64,000 nucleotides of DNA from Nautilus pompilius (lineage: Eukaryota > Mollusca > Cephalopoda > Nautilida > Nautilidae): positions 1,171,660 to 1,235,659 of the forward strand of contig JACATO010000059.1 in assembly GCA_018389105.1 (NCBI GenBank), written 5' to 3'. The notes beneath the pieces were generated by a model that made no database searches, was not told the origin of the DNA, and was given only the letters and a program-made list of their open reading frames with translations. A program made the translations under genes and the position numbers. Shown here piece after piece: positions 9,835-21,924 of the stretch. Numbering within the stretch: position 1 is the first letter of the stretch; each line of letters starts with the position of its first letter.

Positions 9835-10984
9835 AGTTTAGACCATATTTGATGAGTAAAGACGTGGAGTTGGATTACTAGTTGAGAAACATTTTGATTA
9901 GGTTAAGCTGTTTGTTGAATAGTTTTACATAACAAATAAAAAATCCTTTTCAGAATTTGAGCAGTGTGACTAGAAAAAAAGAGCACTTACGTCAGAAGGG
10001 TCTCCAGGAAGGAGAAACAGCTGCTCTGGCTATAATTGACCTCACTTTAAAAATCCCTACACGTATAAAATAAAGTTTACTTTCAAACTTTTGTCACCCA
10101 AAATTTTTTAATTTAATCTTATTTAAAGAAGAAAAATTATGAACATTTTAAATGTTTGGAGACTAAATGGTCTGAAATGCTGCTAGTTGGCCAATCATCC
10201 CTTGTTAGCCCCCACTAACTGATCATTGGTGAAGTCAGAAACTAGTGGTTAATTTTATTTGCTCCTATCAAAAGTTGGAAGATTTGCTTATTTATTGGAA
10301 ATTCTTTAAAAAATGCATTCTTATTAATCTGTTTACATTATTAATGTAATCAAACAACAACAACAGAAAGTGCACATAATATTAACTAAGAACCAGAATT
10401 AAGATTTTTTTAAAAATCTTGTAAAGATCAGATTTCTCTCTTTGATTACAGCTCTCACACAAATTAAACTATAGAAATACTTAAGCAGTTTTGGGCTTCT
10501 GGGGACTATAATTGATGGATATGAAACTAATTATTATAAATGTATTTTGTATAACTCAGAAATGAAAAAAATAGTTTAATAAGTTTTAATAACTTGAAAA
10601 TGGCTGTAGTCTGTCAGGTCATATGGTTAGCATCTCAGAATCTGAAGTGTCTTTGAATTACAGGTGTAAAAGTACATTTTTCTTAATGGAGGATTTTCAC
10701 AGATGTGTTATTTTATCCAAATAAAAAGATAAATATTAATCAGGTGAGAGAAATGTTTTATTTACTCCTGTTGATGCTTTATGTAACTGGCTTGTTTCAT
10801 TTTTTCTTTCCATCTGAAGAGTTTCCTGTGTATAATTTTGAATAAATCATTCATTTGAAAAATGGAATAAAACAAACAAAAAACTCCCATAGTTTAACAT
10901 GAAAATTGTCAAATTTTTTAGTTTGGTTCATCTATTAAACAGGAAGGCAACATGGTCCCAGGGAGAATAAATGGCTATCAACAC

Positions 10985-11225
10985 AGTTTTAAATTGATTA
11001 GTGCTGCCACTATTAATTAAGAACTTCAGTAATTTATTCCACTCAACAATTTTTTTGCTACAAAAAAAAAATCATCTTGTCAAGTTAGAATTGTAGCTAA
11101 TTTGTAATAATGACCCCCTGGTAACTATGTGTTGCTAAAATAATTGGTCTGTTCACAAGCTCTAAACCCTTAATTAATTCTGAAAGCTTCTATTAGATCT
11201 TTAAATGTCTAAAATTATTGTATTC
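10985..11225 (+). repeat. Dispersed AT-rich repeat, copy 2
   Basis: Diverged relative of copy 1. It retains TTAAATTGATTA, AATTTATTCCACTCA and TTAAATGTCTAAAATT in the same order and similar spacing. Unidentified family. Confidence 0.45.
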
Positions 11226-12019
11226 TGTTTGTACATATATCTTCAGAGATTACTCTTCATGTCTATAGTGGGATTTTCAGTTTTCTGAATAAATATCTGT
11301 CAACAAGAATTTAATTTCATTGATGTAATTATGTTTTAGGATACAACATGAGATTGTGTCAGGGCATGCCCATTTGCTAGGTTTTTCTAACAACTAATCA
11401 ACTGGTAGTGCTTATTATTTTTGAAGCATTTAACTGTTTTGGGAGGGAAATGTTTGTCTAGTCATCAGATCTAACAGGAATGAATCTGTACTGTCTCAGT
11501 ACAAATGATCAACTCCAACTGTCACCAAAGTGTCTTCAGGTTCTACCCCAGATTTTTTATTAAATAAACTCTCTTGTTTTGAATTCCATATTTAGGGAGG
11601 GAAATTTTTAATTTGTTAAATAATCATTAATATCTGTATCTTGTTTTATCCATTTCAGTATTAATGAATGTTTTAAATCTGATGTTGCAATTTCTTTAAG
11701 AATCAAGTCACTTTTCAGCTGGTTTATTATATTAAATGTTGGCATCGCTTTGCCACAAGAAACATTAGATTTGCTGAGCTCTTATCTTTCTATTTGGACT
11801 TTCGTTTACTTTCTGTTTTGATGTTTTTTTTTTACATTGTTCCTTTTGTTTCTATTTTACTGAAAATAAAACCAACATTTTAAATTGTATATATATGTAT
11901 TAAAGTTATTGAGCTGTGATGAAACTATAGAGCAAGTTTAAATACTTTACGACTCATGCTGTTGATAATGTGGATAATAATAATTTCATGTACTATGGTG
12001 TGAAAATGAATGATGTTGT

Positions 12020-12025
12020 AATAAA
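12020..12025 (+). terminator. Candidate distal polyadenylation signal (AATAAA)
   Basis: AATAAA is followed about 25-40 bp later by TG-rich sequence (CTGTGTGATGTCTCTGTGTC), the usual layout of a functional poly(A) site. If used by the DEX1-like gene the 3' UTR would be about 4.1 kb. Confidence 0.35.
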
Positions 12026-12060
12026 AACCTATTTCCTGTGGAATCTGTGTGATGTCTCTG

Positions 12061-13136
12061 TGTCTTCATGGAACAACTAAACCAAAAAATTAAACTTGTT
12101 CACACAGTGCAGGAGAACTCTCAGTTATTTCTAAATTAGTTATTATGGTGCCCAACATTATTATCTCAGAAAATAACTAATGATACATAAGTTAATCCAC
12201 AAATTTGTTCATGAGATTTTAATGTAGATTCTGTCAGCTTTGTCCAAGACTAGCCTCGTGTAGAAAACAATATCGCTAATCTGAAGGCAACAACAACAAA
12301 AGATATAAATCTCCAAATATCTGTGAAATTATCTATGGACAATTAATCTTATGTCATTCAACAATGAGCCTTCCTTACTATCCATGAGCACTGACGGACG
12401 ACTCATCTATTCAATAGATCCTGTTCGAATGAAGTCTGATGCTTGATTTTGTTATGATCAACATGAATCGTGGGTTAATAGTAAAGTTTGAAAATATATT
12501 CTCCAACAATTTCTTTTATTTATTGGTGTAAAAATGTTTAAATTTGCATTTAATTTTTTTTTATACAAACAAATTGTAAATAAATTGAAAAAAATTTTTC
12601 CTTTTTGTCAAAATATTTATTAACAATGATTTTTTTAATTGATCCAATCTTTTTCATCATACTTTGTAGCTTTACTGTCTACTAGATAGATATCTAACCA
12701 GTTTAAAAGTTGACTATGTTGTAGGGCTATAGTTGTACCCATCTATCTCCAATTGTCAAGAATATTTAATTAACATCAAATGCCCAAACTTTGTGACAAT
12801 ATTTGAGGCTTAACCTGATTCGTTAATAAATCATTTCAAATGACTCTGTAACCATTATTCCTTCTCATCTGTCATATAAGAACACAAATGTCCTTCAAAC
12901 TATTAAGTCAGTGTGCGGATTTTTTTTTGTCTCTGCAGTTTCATCAGTTATAGGACAAACATACCACATACCAAGACAGCGCCATTACATAGGCTTTATC
13001 GCTGTCTGAGCTGGTTAAATTAAAATTAAGCATTTTTTAAAAATCTCAGTCTGTTAAGTAAAGTGTAAGCTTTTATATGAAAGGAAAGTTTTTTTTTTAA
13101 AAAAAAGTTGTTTAGCTCTTACAAGGAAGAGAAAGC
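12061..13136. other. Intergenic, nothing recognised
   Basis: AT-rich sequence with homopolymer runs. No coding stretch, RNA gene or transposon ends seen. Confidence 0.55.
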
Positions 13137-13438
13137 AGCACCATTTATACCAACCCCTTCCAGAAGAGTAAAGACCTTCCGTATTGCCATGTTTTATGTG
13201 TGCCCGTCTCCTAAATAGTAAAGACCTTTAGTAAGGCGATTATTTATACCTACCCCTTCCAGAAGATTAAAGACCTTCAGTAGGGACATAGTTTATATGT
13301 ATCCGTCTCCTAAATAGTAAAGACCTTCAGTACCACGTGTACCCATCTCCTGAATAGTAAAGACCCTTAGTATGGCCATGATTTATACCTAGCCCCCTCC
13401 AGAAGACGAAAATCTTCAATATGGTCATGGTTTATAGC
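13137..13438. repeat. 50-bp satellite, left segment
   Basis: About six diverged units carrying the marks TTTATA, CC(C/G)TCTCC or CCCTTCC, AGAAGAGTAAAGACC, TTCAGTATGGCC. They are related to the better preserved block at 17617-18989. The array is cut at 13438 by a hAT element. Confidence 0.85.
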
Positions 13439-14136
13439 CAGTGATGAATATGGGTTTTAGGAACTAGAGGTACGCTAAGGTCCGTGAGGCTGAGGTTGGG
13501 AAGGAAGGGGGGTAGACGCTATAAGCCCTCCTCCCTTGAGATTTTTTGTAATATGGTAAATTTTCTGGGCCATTTTGAGCCTCTTATGCACTTGGTATGA
13601 TGATTACATACATATTGTATCAGTAACTCAGTCAAATAAAGATGGGTATAACAAGCATATATTTTGGAAAAATAAAATTTTTTTCAGATTCATAAATTTA
13701 TTGAGAATAATAATAGTGTACAGTTTACAAATCTAGCTATATGTAGTATACATGATCAGCCAATATATATAGATGTAAGTACAAATCTACATTTCTGAAA
13801 TTTCTACTTATTTATTAATGAACAAACGCAACAATTAAGTGAATTACCCTCCAGTTTACATTACAGAATGTTCCATAATGGTATATAATCTTCATTTTTT
13901 TTTGTCGTCTCCTCTTTCTTCCTGCATGCCTTTCCTCAGCACATCTTCTGCCACTAAGAAGCCAGGTCCTCGCATATTATTCGGCGTTGAATTCTGACAG
14001 AGGAGGTCCCACCAGCTTAATAAATAGAGGAGTTGGAAGATGATCAGTTTGAAGTCTTGCACGTCGTGGTGACATGCAGGAAAACTGAAAGTAGGGGAAC
14101 GCCGTACCCCTGTGTACCCCACCATTCCCATCACCG
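13439..14136. mobile_element. Non-autonomous hAT element, 698 bp
   Basis: Ends are CAGTGATGAATATGGG on the left and, reading inward from the right, CGGTGATGGGAATGGT: imperfect terminal inverted repeats of hAT type. They are flanked by an 8-bp target duplication, TTTATAGC (13431-13438) and TTTATAGT (14137-14144). Both flanks are satellite sequence, so the boundaries are clear. The interior has no recognisable transposase; an 80-codon minus frame near 14134-13892 is unlike anything I know. Confidence 0.8.
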
Positions 14137-14262
14137 TTTATAGTTACACCCTTCCAGAAGAAGAAAACCTGTATGGTCATGGTTTATATGTATCCATCTG
14201 GTGAATAGCGAAGATCTTCGGTATGGCCAGGGCTTATAACTATCCCCTTACAGAAGAGTAAG
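14137..14262. repeat. 50-bp satellite, segment between hAT and gypsy insertions
   Basis: Two to three diverged units with the AGAAGA.GAAAACC / TATGGTCATGG / GTTTATA marks, interrupted on the right by the gypsy 5' LTR. Confidence 0.8.
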
Positions 14263-14488
14263 GATCATAGCTCCATGACGTCACGCCGGCTTGCAAGCCA
14301 CAGCGATGACTCAGGCTTGCGTCTCGCCGCGGACAGGGGCCGGCAGTCGAACTGTGACCCCCAGGCAATCGGGGTTGCGCTGCCATTGGCTAGCGCCTCT
14401 GGGGCCTTCAGGGACCTTTCGGAGACAGCGGCCCACGGAACGGACAGGCACCAGTTCGGCTCCAGTCCTTGGATAAGCTGGGCACAAC
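14263..14488 (+). repeat. Ty3/gypsy element, 5' LTR
   Basis: Aligns with 17332-17616. Shared blocks include CGCGGACAGGGGCCGGCAGT, GCCATTGGCTA, TTTCGGAGACAGCGGCCCA and CTTGGATAAGCTGG. It contains a CRE palindrome (TGACGTCA, 14276-14283). It lacks the GCTATAAAAACACTGG promoter segment of the 3' LTR, so it carries an internal deletion. Both edges are approximate. A tRNA-primer-like GTGATCCCGAAC follows at about 14495. Confidence 0.75.
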
Positions 14489-17331
14489 AGATCGGTGATC
14501 CCGAACTGATGCGACAACTAACTCAATGAGATGATTTTTACGACCCCATCCTCAAGACCTCGTTCCTCCAGCGTCTACCTGTTCAGGTACGAGCCGTTTT
14601 GCCCCCCCCGAAGAAGGAAACTTCTCCTCTGGGCAGTTTGGCTGAAATGGCAGACCATATACTCGAAGCTGTCACGGTATCCAGCCCCCGTGTCTGCTCT
14701 CACTCCTCGCTGTCTGAGTCCGAGCCGCCGACATCTGCTGGTACCATCAGCGGAGCCACCGACCGCCTACATCTCTCCACCATCGGAAAACTGGCCGGCA
14801 GCAGAGGCGAGTGCTGTCGTCGGCCGATTTATCCAACATGGCCGCTGCCTGTACGTATGGGATAGAACATCCGGGTCGATACCGGTGCCGAACTCTGCGT
14901 AATCCCACCCAACAGCCGGCCCAGACCGCAAACGTCTTCGGCCCAGTTACTATCTGTCGGCTGCTAACAACACCGCCATCGCTACCCGGGGACAACGAGT
15001 CACTTCGATGGATTTTCATGATCGCTGACGTTTCCATTCCAATTCTTGGCCCATTAGTCGACATGTGACCAACCTCAGTGTCTCTGGCTCACCAAGGTCG
15101 CTGTGTGTATCGGTCTATCCTCCGGCAATGTCCTCAGCTCACCAATCCCACGAGCACAGTGCATTCTTCAGATAGCTCATGGTCCTCCCCGCTTCACATG
15201 GCTCCAAACAAACGCCCTGGTGAGTGGAGACCCCGTGGTGACTATCGCGCGTTCGATACCCGCTCCCCCCACATTCAGGATCTCACGGCATCTCTTAGTG
15301 GTACAACCATCTTCTCGAAGTTGATATTGTGCGTGTCTATGGAACCAGAAGACTGCCGCTACAACTCCATTTGGGTGAAGAAATGCTGCCCAAACATTGC
15401 AACGTTTCATCAACGATGCCTTCGAGGTCTTCCCTTCGTCTACGCGTACATCGACGACCTATTAATAGCCAGGCCGCCGAACACCAAAAACACCTTCGCC
15501 AGGTATTTGAGCGTCTCAATGAACACGGACTCATCATCAACCCTGCGAGGTGTCAACTCGGCGTATCTACGTTGTCGTTCCTTGGTCACGAGGTGGATGC
15601 AAAGGGGATCCGTCCGCTGGCCAGCAGAGTCCAAGACATGGTGGACTTTTTCTATCCCAACGTCCCTCAAGCAACTCTGCCGCTTATTAGGGATGATGAA
15701 CTTCTGTTGTCGTTGCGCCGTCACCCTACATCCACTAACGGAAGCGCTCATGAACGCAAAGAATACAATCACTCTCTCCGATGAAGCAATCAAAGCCTTC
15801 GATGCCGCTAACGAAGCACTTGCCTCAGCCACAATGCCTGTTCACCCAGAACCTGAAGCAAAGCTTTCGTTGATGGTGGACCCATCCAGCGCATCTGTCG
15901 TGCCGCTCTACACCAGCATGCTCGGTCCGGCATGGAACCTCTAGCATTCTTTTCGAAGAAGCTTAGTGATGCTGAAACGAGTTACAGTACCTTCTGTCGC
16001 GAGACCTAGCAATCCACCTCGCCTTTCGCCATTTCCAGCACATGCTTGAAGCTCTAGAGTTTACCGTACTTGCCGACCATAAACCGCTGTCCTATCTTCG
16101 AAGTTAAACCGCTATTCGCCTGGAGAAGTTCGCCACCTCGACTTCATCTCCCAATTCGCCAACGACATTCAACACGTCAAAGGTATCGACAACATCGTTG
16201 CGGATACTTTGTCTCGCATTGACATAGACGCTTTATATCCAGCAACGTCATCGACTTCAACGATGTGGCGACAGCTCAGCAAACCGACCCAGAGCTACAG
16301 CAACATACCAACGATCCGGCTTGCTTACAGCTTGCCGAAGGTACTATCACGTGTGACATCTCAGCCGGTACTCCACGTCTCATTGTACCCGAAGCAATGA
16401 GGAAACGGGTTTTTCACTCATTGCAAAACCTCTCTCGTCCTGGCAATCGTGCATCTCTCAAACTCGCCGCTGCTCGCTACGTCTGGCCGTCCATTAACTC
16501 TGATTGGTGTGCGCCAGTGGGCTCGAAACTGCACCCAGTGTAATCGTTCTCCAAGACGCACGCTTCCAGCATGTTCACATCGACCTGGTGGGACCACTGT
16601 CAAAATCGAATGATTTCTCCCACCTCCTGACGTACGTGATGGCCCGGAGCGGTTCCCCTACCCAACATATTTTCCGAGACCGTAGCTCGAGCCTTCGTCG
16701 GATTGCGCTTTACGGTGTTCCAGAGACCATAACCCCGGGTCCTCGCCATTCCGCACACTCCTGGGAACCAACTGCATACCATCCTCAAGCCAATGGCCTG
16801 GTCGAACGATTTTATCGTCAACGCAAGTCTGCTCTTAAGACGTACACAGACCCAGATCGTTGGACAGAGTCTCTGCCATTAGTCCTTCTGGGTGTTCGTG
16901 CCGCAGTGAAGAGAGACGTTGGCGCCAAAGCTGCCGAGCCCGTGTGTGGCGCCACTCTCCGACTAGCGGGCGAGTTCTCGGCACCTGCTAAACCGGCCGC
17001 TTTTGAAGATCCACGTGATTATGTCGATCGTCTACGGCGAACCAAGCGACAACTGCGCGTCGTTCGTGCACACGGACTTGAACCTCAGTTCGCACGTCTC
17101 CGTAAGAAACGATGCTCACCGTCGTCCACTTCAAGCTCCTTACAACGGTACATTTTTCGTCATTCGACGAGGAGATCTCCATTGATCGCCTCAAACCTGC
17201 CCAGTTCGACAGCAACGACGTAGGTGCTCCTCTTCAGGACTCAACACAGATCATTAACAATCCGGACGCGGTCGGCCTGACCGTTTTGTTCCCGGCCGAC
17301 CATCGCCTTCCGACCTACGCTTGAAGTCTGG
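14489..17331 (+). pseudogene. Ty3/gypsy retrotransposon gag-pol relic
   Basis: Broken frames in the expected order. A gag C-terminal remnant lies at about 14530-14680 (LAEMADHILEAV). A protease follows with active site DTGAE near 14875. The reverse transcriptase is at about 15190-15720, with PHIQDLTASLSGTTIFSK, YAYIDDLLIA (YxDD) and FLGHEVDAKGIRP split over two or three frames. An RNase H-like part spans about 15860-16240. The integrase is at about 16510-17180, with HIDLVGPL, AYHPQANGLVERFYR and a C-terminal domain ending near DRLKPAQF. Most of gag is missing: the LTR is followed almost at once by gag's end. Several frameshifts and stops make it inactive. No envelope gene is present. It sits inside the 50-bp satellite and is markedly richer in GC than its surroundings. 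Confidence 0.88.
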
Positions 17332-17616
17332 CAGGAGGGCTAAAGCTCCCTAAAGCACCGCGGGCTTGCAAACCACAGCGATTATTTACGCTTGCGTCAT
17401 ACGCCACCAACTGCCGCCGCGGACAGGGGCCGGCAGTCGAAATGTTACCCCAGGTGAGGCTGACGCAATCGGGGTTGTGTTGCCATTGGCTAAACCGCTG
17501 ATGCCTTCCGCTATAAAAACACTGGAACCTGCCGCACAGGGAACTTTCGGAGACAGCGGCCCAGAGAACGGATACACAACAGTTCGGTTCCACTCCTTGG
17601 ATAAGCTGGACACAAC
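17332..17616 (+). repeat. Ty3/gypsy element, 3' LTR
   Basis: The fuller of the two LTRs, including a TATA-like CGCTATAAAAACACTGG at about 17510 that the 5' copy lacks. The many substitutions and indels between the LTRs point to an old insertion. It ends near GGACACAAC, after which satellite sequence resumes (GTACCCCTCCTGAAGAGTAA). Confidence 0.75.
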
Positions 17617-18989
17617 GATAGTTTAAACGTACCCCTCCTGAAGAGTAAAGACCTTCAGTATGGCCACGGTTTATATGGACCCGTCTCCAGAAGAGGAAAG
17701 ACCTTCAGTATGGCCACGGTTTATATGGACCCGTCTCCAGAAGAGGAAAGACCTTCAGTATGGCCACGGTTTATATGGACCCGTCTCCAGAAGAGGAAAG
17801 GCCTTCAGTATGGCCATGGTTTATATGGACCCGTCTCCAGAAGAGGAAAGAACTTCATTATGGCTACGGTTTTTAAGGACCTCCCCCCCCCAAGAAGAGG
17901 AAAGAACTTCATTATGTCCATTGTTTATATGGATCCGTCTCCAGAAGAGGAAAGACCTTCATTATGGCCACGGTTTATATGGACCCGTCTCCAGAAGAGG
18001 AAAGAACTTCATTATGGCTACGGTTTTTAAGGACCTCCCCCCCAAGAAGAGGAAAGAACTTCATTATGTCCATTGTTTATATGGATCCGTCTCCAGAAGA
18101 GTAAAGACCTTCAGTATGGCTACGGTTTATATGGACCCGTCTCCAGAAGAGTAAAGACCTTCAGTATGGCCATGGTTTATATGGACCCGTCTCCAGAAGA
18201 GGAAAGACCTTCATTATGGCCACGGTTTATATGGACCCGTCTCCAGAAGAGGAAAGAACTTCATTATGGCTACGGTTTTTAAGGACCTCCCCCCCCCAAG
18301 AAGAGGAAAGAACTTCATTATGTCCATGGTTTATATGGACCCGTCTCCAGAAGAGTAAAGACCTTCAGTATGGCCATGGTTTATATGGACCCGTCTCCAG
18401 AAGAGGAAAGAGGAAAGAACTTATTGGCCCGGTTTTTAAGGACCCCCCCAAGAAGAGGAAAGAACTTCATTATGTCCATTGTTTATATGGACCCGTCTCC
18501 AGAAGAGTAAAGACCTTCAGTACGGCCACGGTTTATATGGACCCGTCTCCAGAAGAGTAAAGACCTTCAGTATGGCCATGGTTTATATGGACCCGTCTCC
18601 AGAAGAGGAAAGACCTTCAGTATGGCCACGGTTTTTAAGGACCTCCCCCCCCAAGAAGAGGAAAGAACTTCATTATGTCCATTGTTTATATGTACCCGTC
18701 TTCTGAATAGTTAAGACGTTCTGTATCGTAATGGTTTATATGTACCCGTTTCCTCAATATTAAAGACCTTCAGTATGTACGCGTCTTACATGTACCCGTC
18801 TCCTGAATAGTAAATACCATCTGTATGGCCAGGATTTATATCTATCCCTTTCCAGTATAAAAAACCTTCAGTATGGCTACGGTTTTTAAGTAACCCCCTC
18901 CCGAATAAGAAAGTCCTGCAGTATGGCCATGATTTATACCTACTCCCCTCCAGAAGAATAAAAAAATTCAGAATGGCCATGGTTTACAT
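17617..18989. repeat. 50-bp satellite, main block
   Basis: About 27 head-to-tail units of 50-51 bp. Type A contains TATATGGACCCGTCTCCAG and AAGACCTTCAGTATGGCC. Type B contains TTTTTAAGGACCTCCCCCCC and AAAGAACTTCATTATG. The types recur in a similar order several times (about 17830, 18000, 18250, 18420, 18620), a higher-order arrangement. Because 50 is not a multiple of three, open frames here rotate through all three readings of the unit and are not genes. Units near 18700-18989 are more diverged. Confidence 0.95.
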
Positions 18990-19249
18990 CACTGGTCGGA
19001 AACCTTCATTAATCTTGGGGCCATAAAAAACTTGTCTTTTGACCGGCGGGCCACGAGTTTTAAATCTCCTAAAATGTTATCACTATTATTAATATTAGAT
19101 ATTTTATAAGCTGAAAATATTGTTGTAGAAGACGTTAAATAAATATATTAGTATTTGTAAAAGGTTTTTTATTATAGAAGAATTCATGTAATTAATCTTT
19201 ATCTTTTTTAAATGACTTTATTTTACAAAAAAGGAAAAAAATATGTGTT

Positions 19250-21836
19250 GGTGTGCGAAACAGTCTAGGTATCTCAAATTTATCCACCAGATATTTTGAT
19301 ATTGTAGAATACATTTCAGCCAACCTGACTATCAATAAAGACTTCAACATTAACTTGACATCTTTATATGCAAGAAATGGTTGCAAAACATTGCAACAGA
19401 ATGAGATCATATTCCTAATGCAAGACAATCACTTTTAGCTGGCGATTTTAATGACAAACACCCTTACTGGGGCAGCACAAAGACAAATCAGTCAGGTACA
19501 GGAATGGATCAATGATCATTAACTCATTGTCCTCAACAAAAAAAGAACACCCGTCAGAACCATTCCTCTGGACAAACTAACTCAAATCACAATCACTAGC
19601 CCAGATATGGCAGCCAGAGTCAACGAGTGGAGAGTTCTTCATGATTCACTTGGCTCTGTCCATTTTCTTATAGTAACCTGCAGAGAACATCCAGGAGTGA
19701 AAAGAAACATTCAAGCAAAGTCCAAATGGAACATCAGAAAAGCAAAACGTCAGCCATTTAGTTCGGTTATTCAGCAAAAATCAGCTGATGATCCCAAGTA
19801 AACAGCAGCTGAACATTGATGGAAAAGTTGAAGTTGTCACATTTTGCATAATCAATGTTGCAGGGGAAAGATATCCCCTAACAAGACCCCCATATATATA
19901 CCCTCCTCCAACGCCGTGGTGCAATGAAGAGATTGTCAGGGAGCGCCAAATAAAAAGGAAAGCAAGGCGAAAGTGGAAAAAATCTTACTCTATCAAAGAC
20001 AAGGCTGCTTACAAAAGACAACAAGCTGCAGTCAGAAAAATGATCAAACCTACAAAAAGCAGCTCATGGAAAGATCTTGTTGGCTCAATCAATCGAGATA
20101 CCCCTTCATGCATCACCTGGAAAATAATCAAGGCTATCAATGGTCCAAGTCAGCCGATCCAAACACCTTGGAGCATGAGGGTAAAATTGTCACAAATCTT
20201 CAAGAACAGGTTCACTTATTTAGAGAGCATTATTCTGAAAAACGCAGTATTTTGGATTCTTCAATCAATCCTAAATTATTTTCGGATAATACCGATAATC
20301 CTATCAATCAATCTATAGACCTGCTCTGTGATAGAGAAAACATATATGATCATTCCATCACAGTGAGAGAGCTCAATCTTGGACTTTCTGAGCTTTCCAA
20401 ACCATCTACTGGAGATGATAAGATCCACAACCAGATGCTTTAAGATCTACCCATCAATGGGAAAGACATGATACTTTTACTCTTCAATGACATCTGGATA
20501 CAGGGAACTTACTCCTCATCATGGAAGATTAGTGAAATTATTCCTTTGCTAAACCTAATCAGGATAAGCAAAAAATTAAGTCTTGCAGACCAACAGCTCT
20601 CTTATCCTGTCTAGGCAAGCTATTTTAAAGCCTCATTAACACCACTTGAACTGGAGACTACACAAAGATCAAGTCTTCCACCACTCACAATGTGGATTCC
20701 GACCAAGAGCTAAGGGCTGGAACTGCTGATGCTCTAATGAAAATCACCGAGCAGTGTCACAAAGGTCTGTTCAACAAGGAATATCCTGTTTTAGTTTTAA
20801 TTGATCTCGAAGGTGCCTTTGCTAAGGTGTAGTAGTGGGATTTCACTAAGGCAGTAGAAATTGGAATAGCAGGAAACATGTTAGAATCAATAAGAAGCTT
20901 CCTAAATGAAAGATACATTAAAGTTCAAGTATCTGATCAAACCTCGAAGCAATTTCATATAAGTACTGGCACATCACAAGGTGCAGTTCTGAGTCCAACA
21001 ATTTTAAGTATCATGATGTATGACCTCCCCTCCATCAATTCAAAACCCTGCTCTCAAATTACTTATGCTGATGATGGTACCATCACCATCACTCACAGAA
21101 ATATAGACTTTATTATCACCAAAGTTAATCAATGCATGGCTGCCATTGACAGCTGGGTGAGCAGATGGAAACTCAAAGTCTCCAAAGATGAGACAGAGTA
21201 CATTGTTATCAACAAAAAGAGAAAACACCAACGACCTGACCTTAATCCTCATTGACAATATCCAAGCCTCTGCTACACTTCAATGGATACCAAGCCATGT
21301 GGGAACCAGTGGAAATGAAAGAACGTACATACTGATAAAGTTAGCAACAAAACGTAAATCCATCAACAAGCCTATGCAATCCATAGCTTCTCTCAAATGT
21401 ACAGTCAATCAATCAATTCTCAATATTTGGAAAAAATCGTTGGCGAGATGAGACAAGAGATAGAGCCTACTATTCCCTACAAGAAAAGCCAAACTCAGTA
21501 AGATACAGGAACATCAATAGACAGGAAGAAGTAATTATATCACAACTGAGATTGGAACACTTTCCTTGCCAGAGCTACGTACAGACTCCACTTGGCTCCA
21601 GATGCAACCTGTTCACTCTGAAAATCCGCAGATTAAACAATCAAACCTATTGTGTACGACTGTCAAGAACTACAACACCTCAGATCTTGACACAACCAAG
21701 ACCTTCAAACAAATTCTTGAGAACAGGAACAATGAATGGGCTATCATTACATTAATAGTCAATGAGAGGCAACTAAGGATCCATACAAGTCCCATGTTGT
21801 CGGAAGGATGATTTACATAATAATGATAATAATTTA
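19250..21836 (+). mobile_element. I-superfamily LINE with RNase H, 5'-truncated, inserted in the hAT
   Basis: An apurinic-endonuclease-like part occurs at about 19290-19700 (INLTSLYA, LAGDFNDKHPYWGS). A reverse transcriptase follows at about 20440-21250, with LVLIDLEGAF, GTSQGAVLSPTIL and catalytic ITYADDGT near 21058. An RNase H remnant with LQWIPSHVGTSGNE lies near 21277. The tail is TAA-rich (ATAATAATGATAATAAT, about 21817-21834), as in I elements. RNase H plus a TAA tail favours the I group (I/Nimb) over Jockey. Many stops and frameshifts show it is dead. The 5' boundary is approximate. Confidence 0.85.
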
Positions 21837-21924
21837 ACAAAACTGTACAAGTCCTAAAATTATAAAATATTAGGAATACCAAAAATATATCATCATTGTG
21901 ATAGTTGATGTTTGTTTTTCTATA

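Larger units (their letters stand above)
7966..12060 (+). other. Probable long 3' UTR / downstream sequence of the DEX1-like gene
   Basis: AT-rich, with no recognisable exon on either strand. Candidate polyadenylation signals occur at 8760 and 12020. It contains two related copies of a dispersed repeat (about 8430-8690 and 10985-11225) and a hairpin at 9809-9834. Where the transcript really ends cannot be told from sequence. Confidence 0.4.

Noticed and set aside
14275..14517. Overlapping frames of 60-84 codons on both strands
   Set aside because: They lie entirely within the gypsy 5' LTR, which does not encode protein.
17660..18706. Frames of 69-164 codons repeating YMDPSPEEER / GLYGPVSRRGK
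   Set aside because: The 50-bp unit rotates through three frames; the peptides are translations of the satellite, not a gene.
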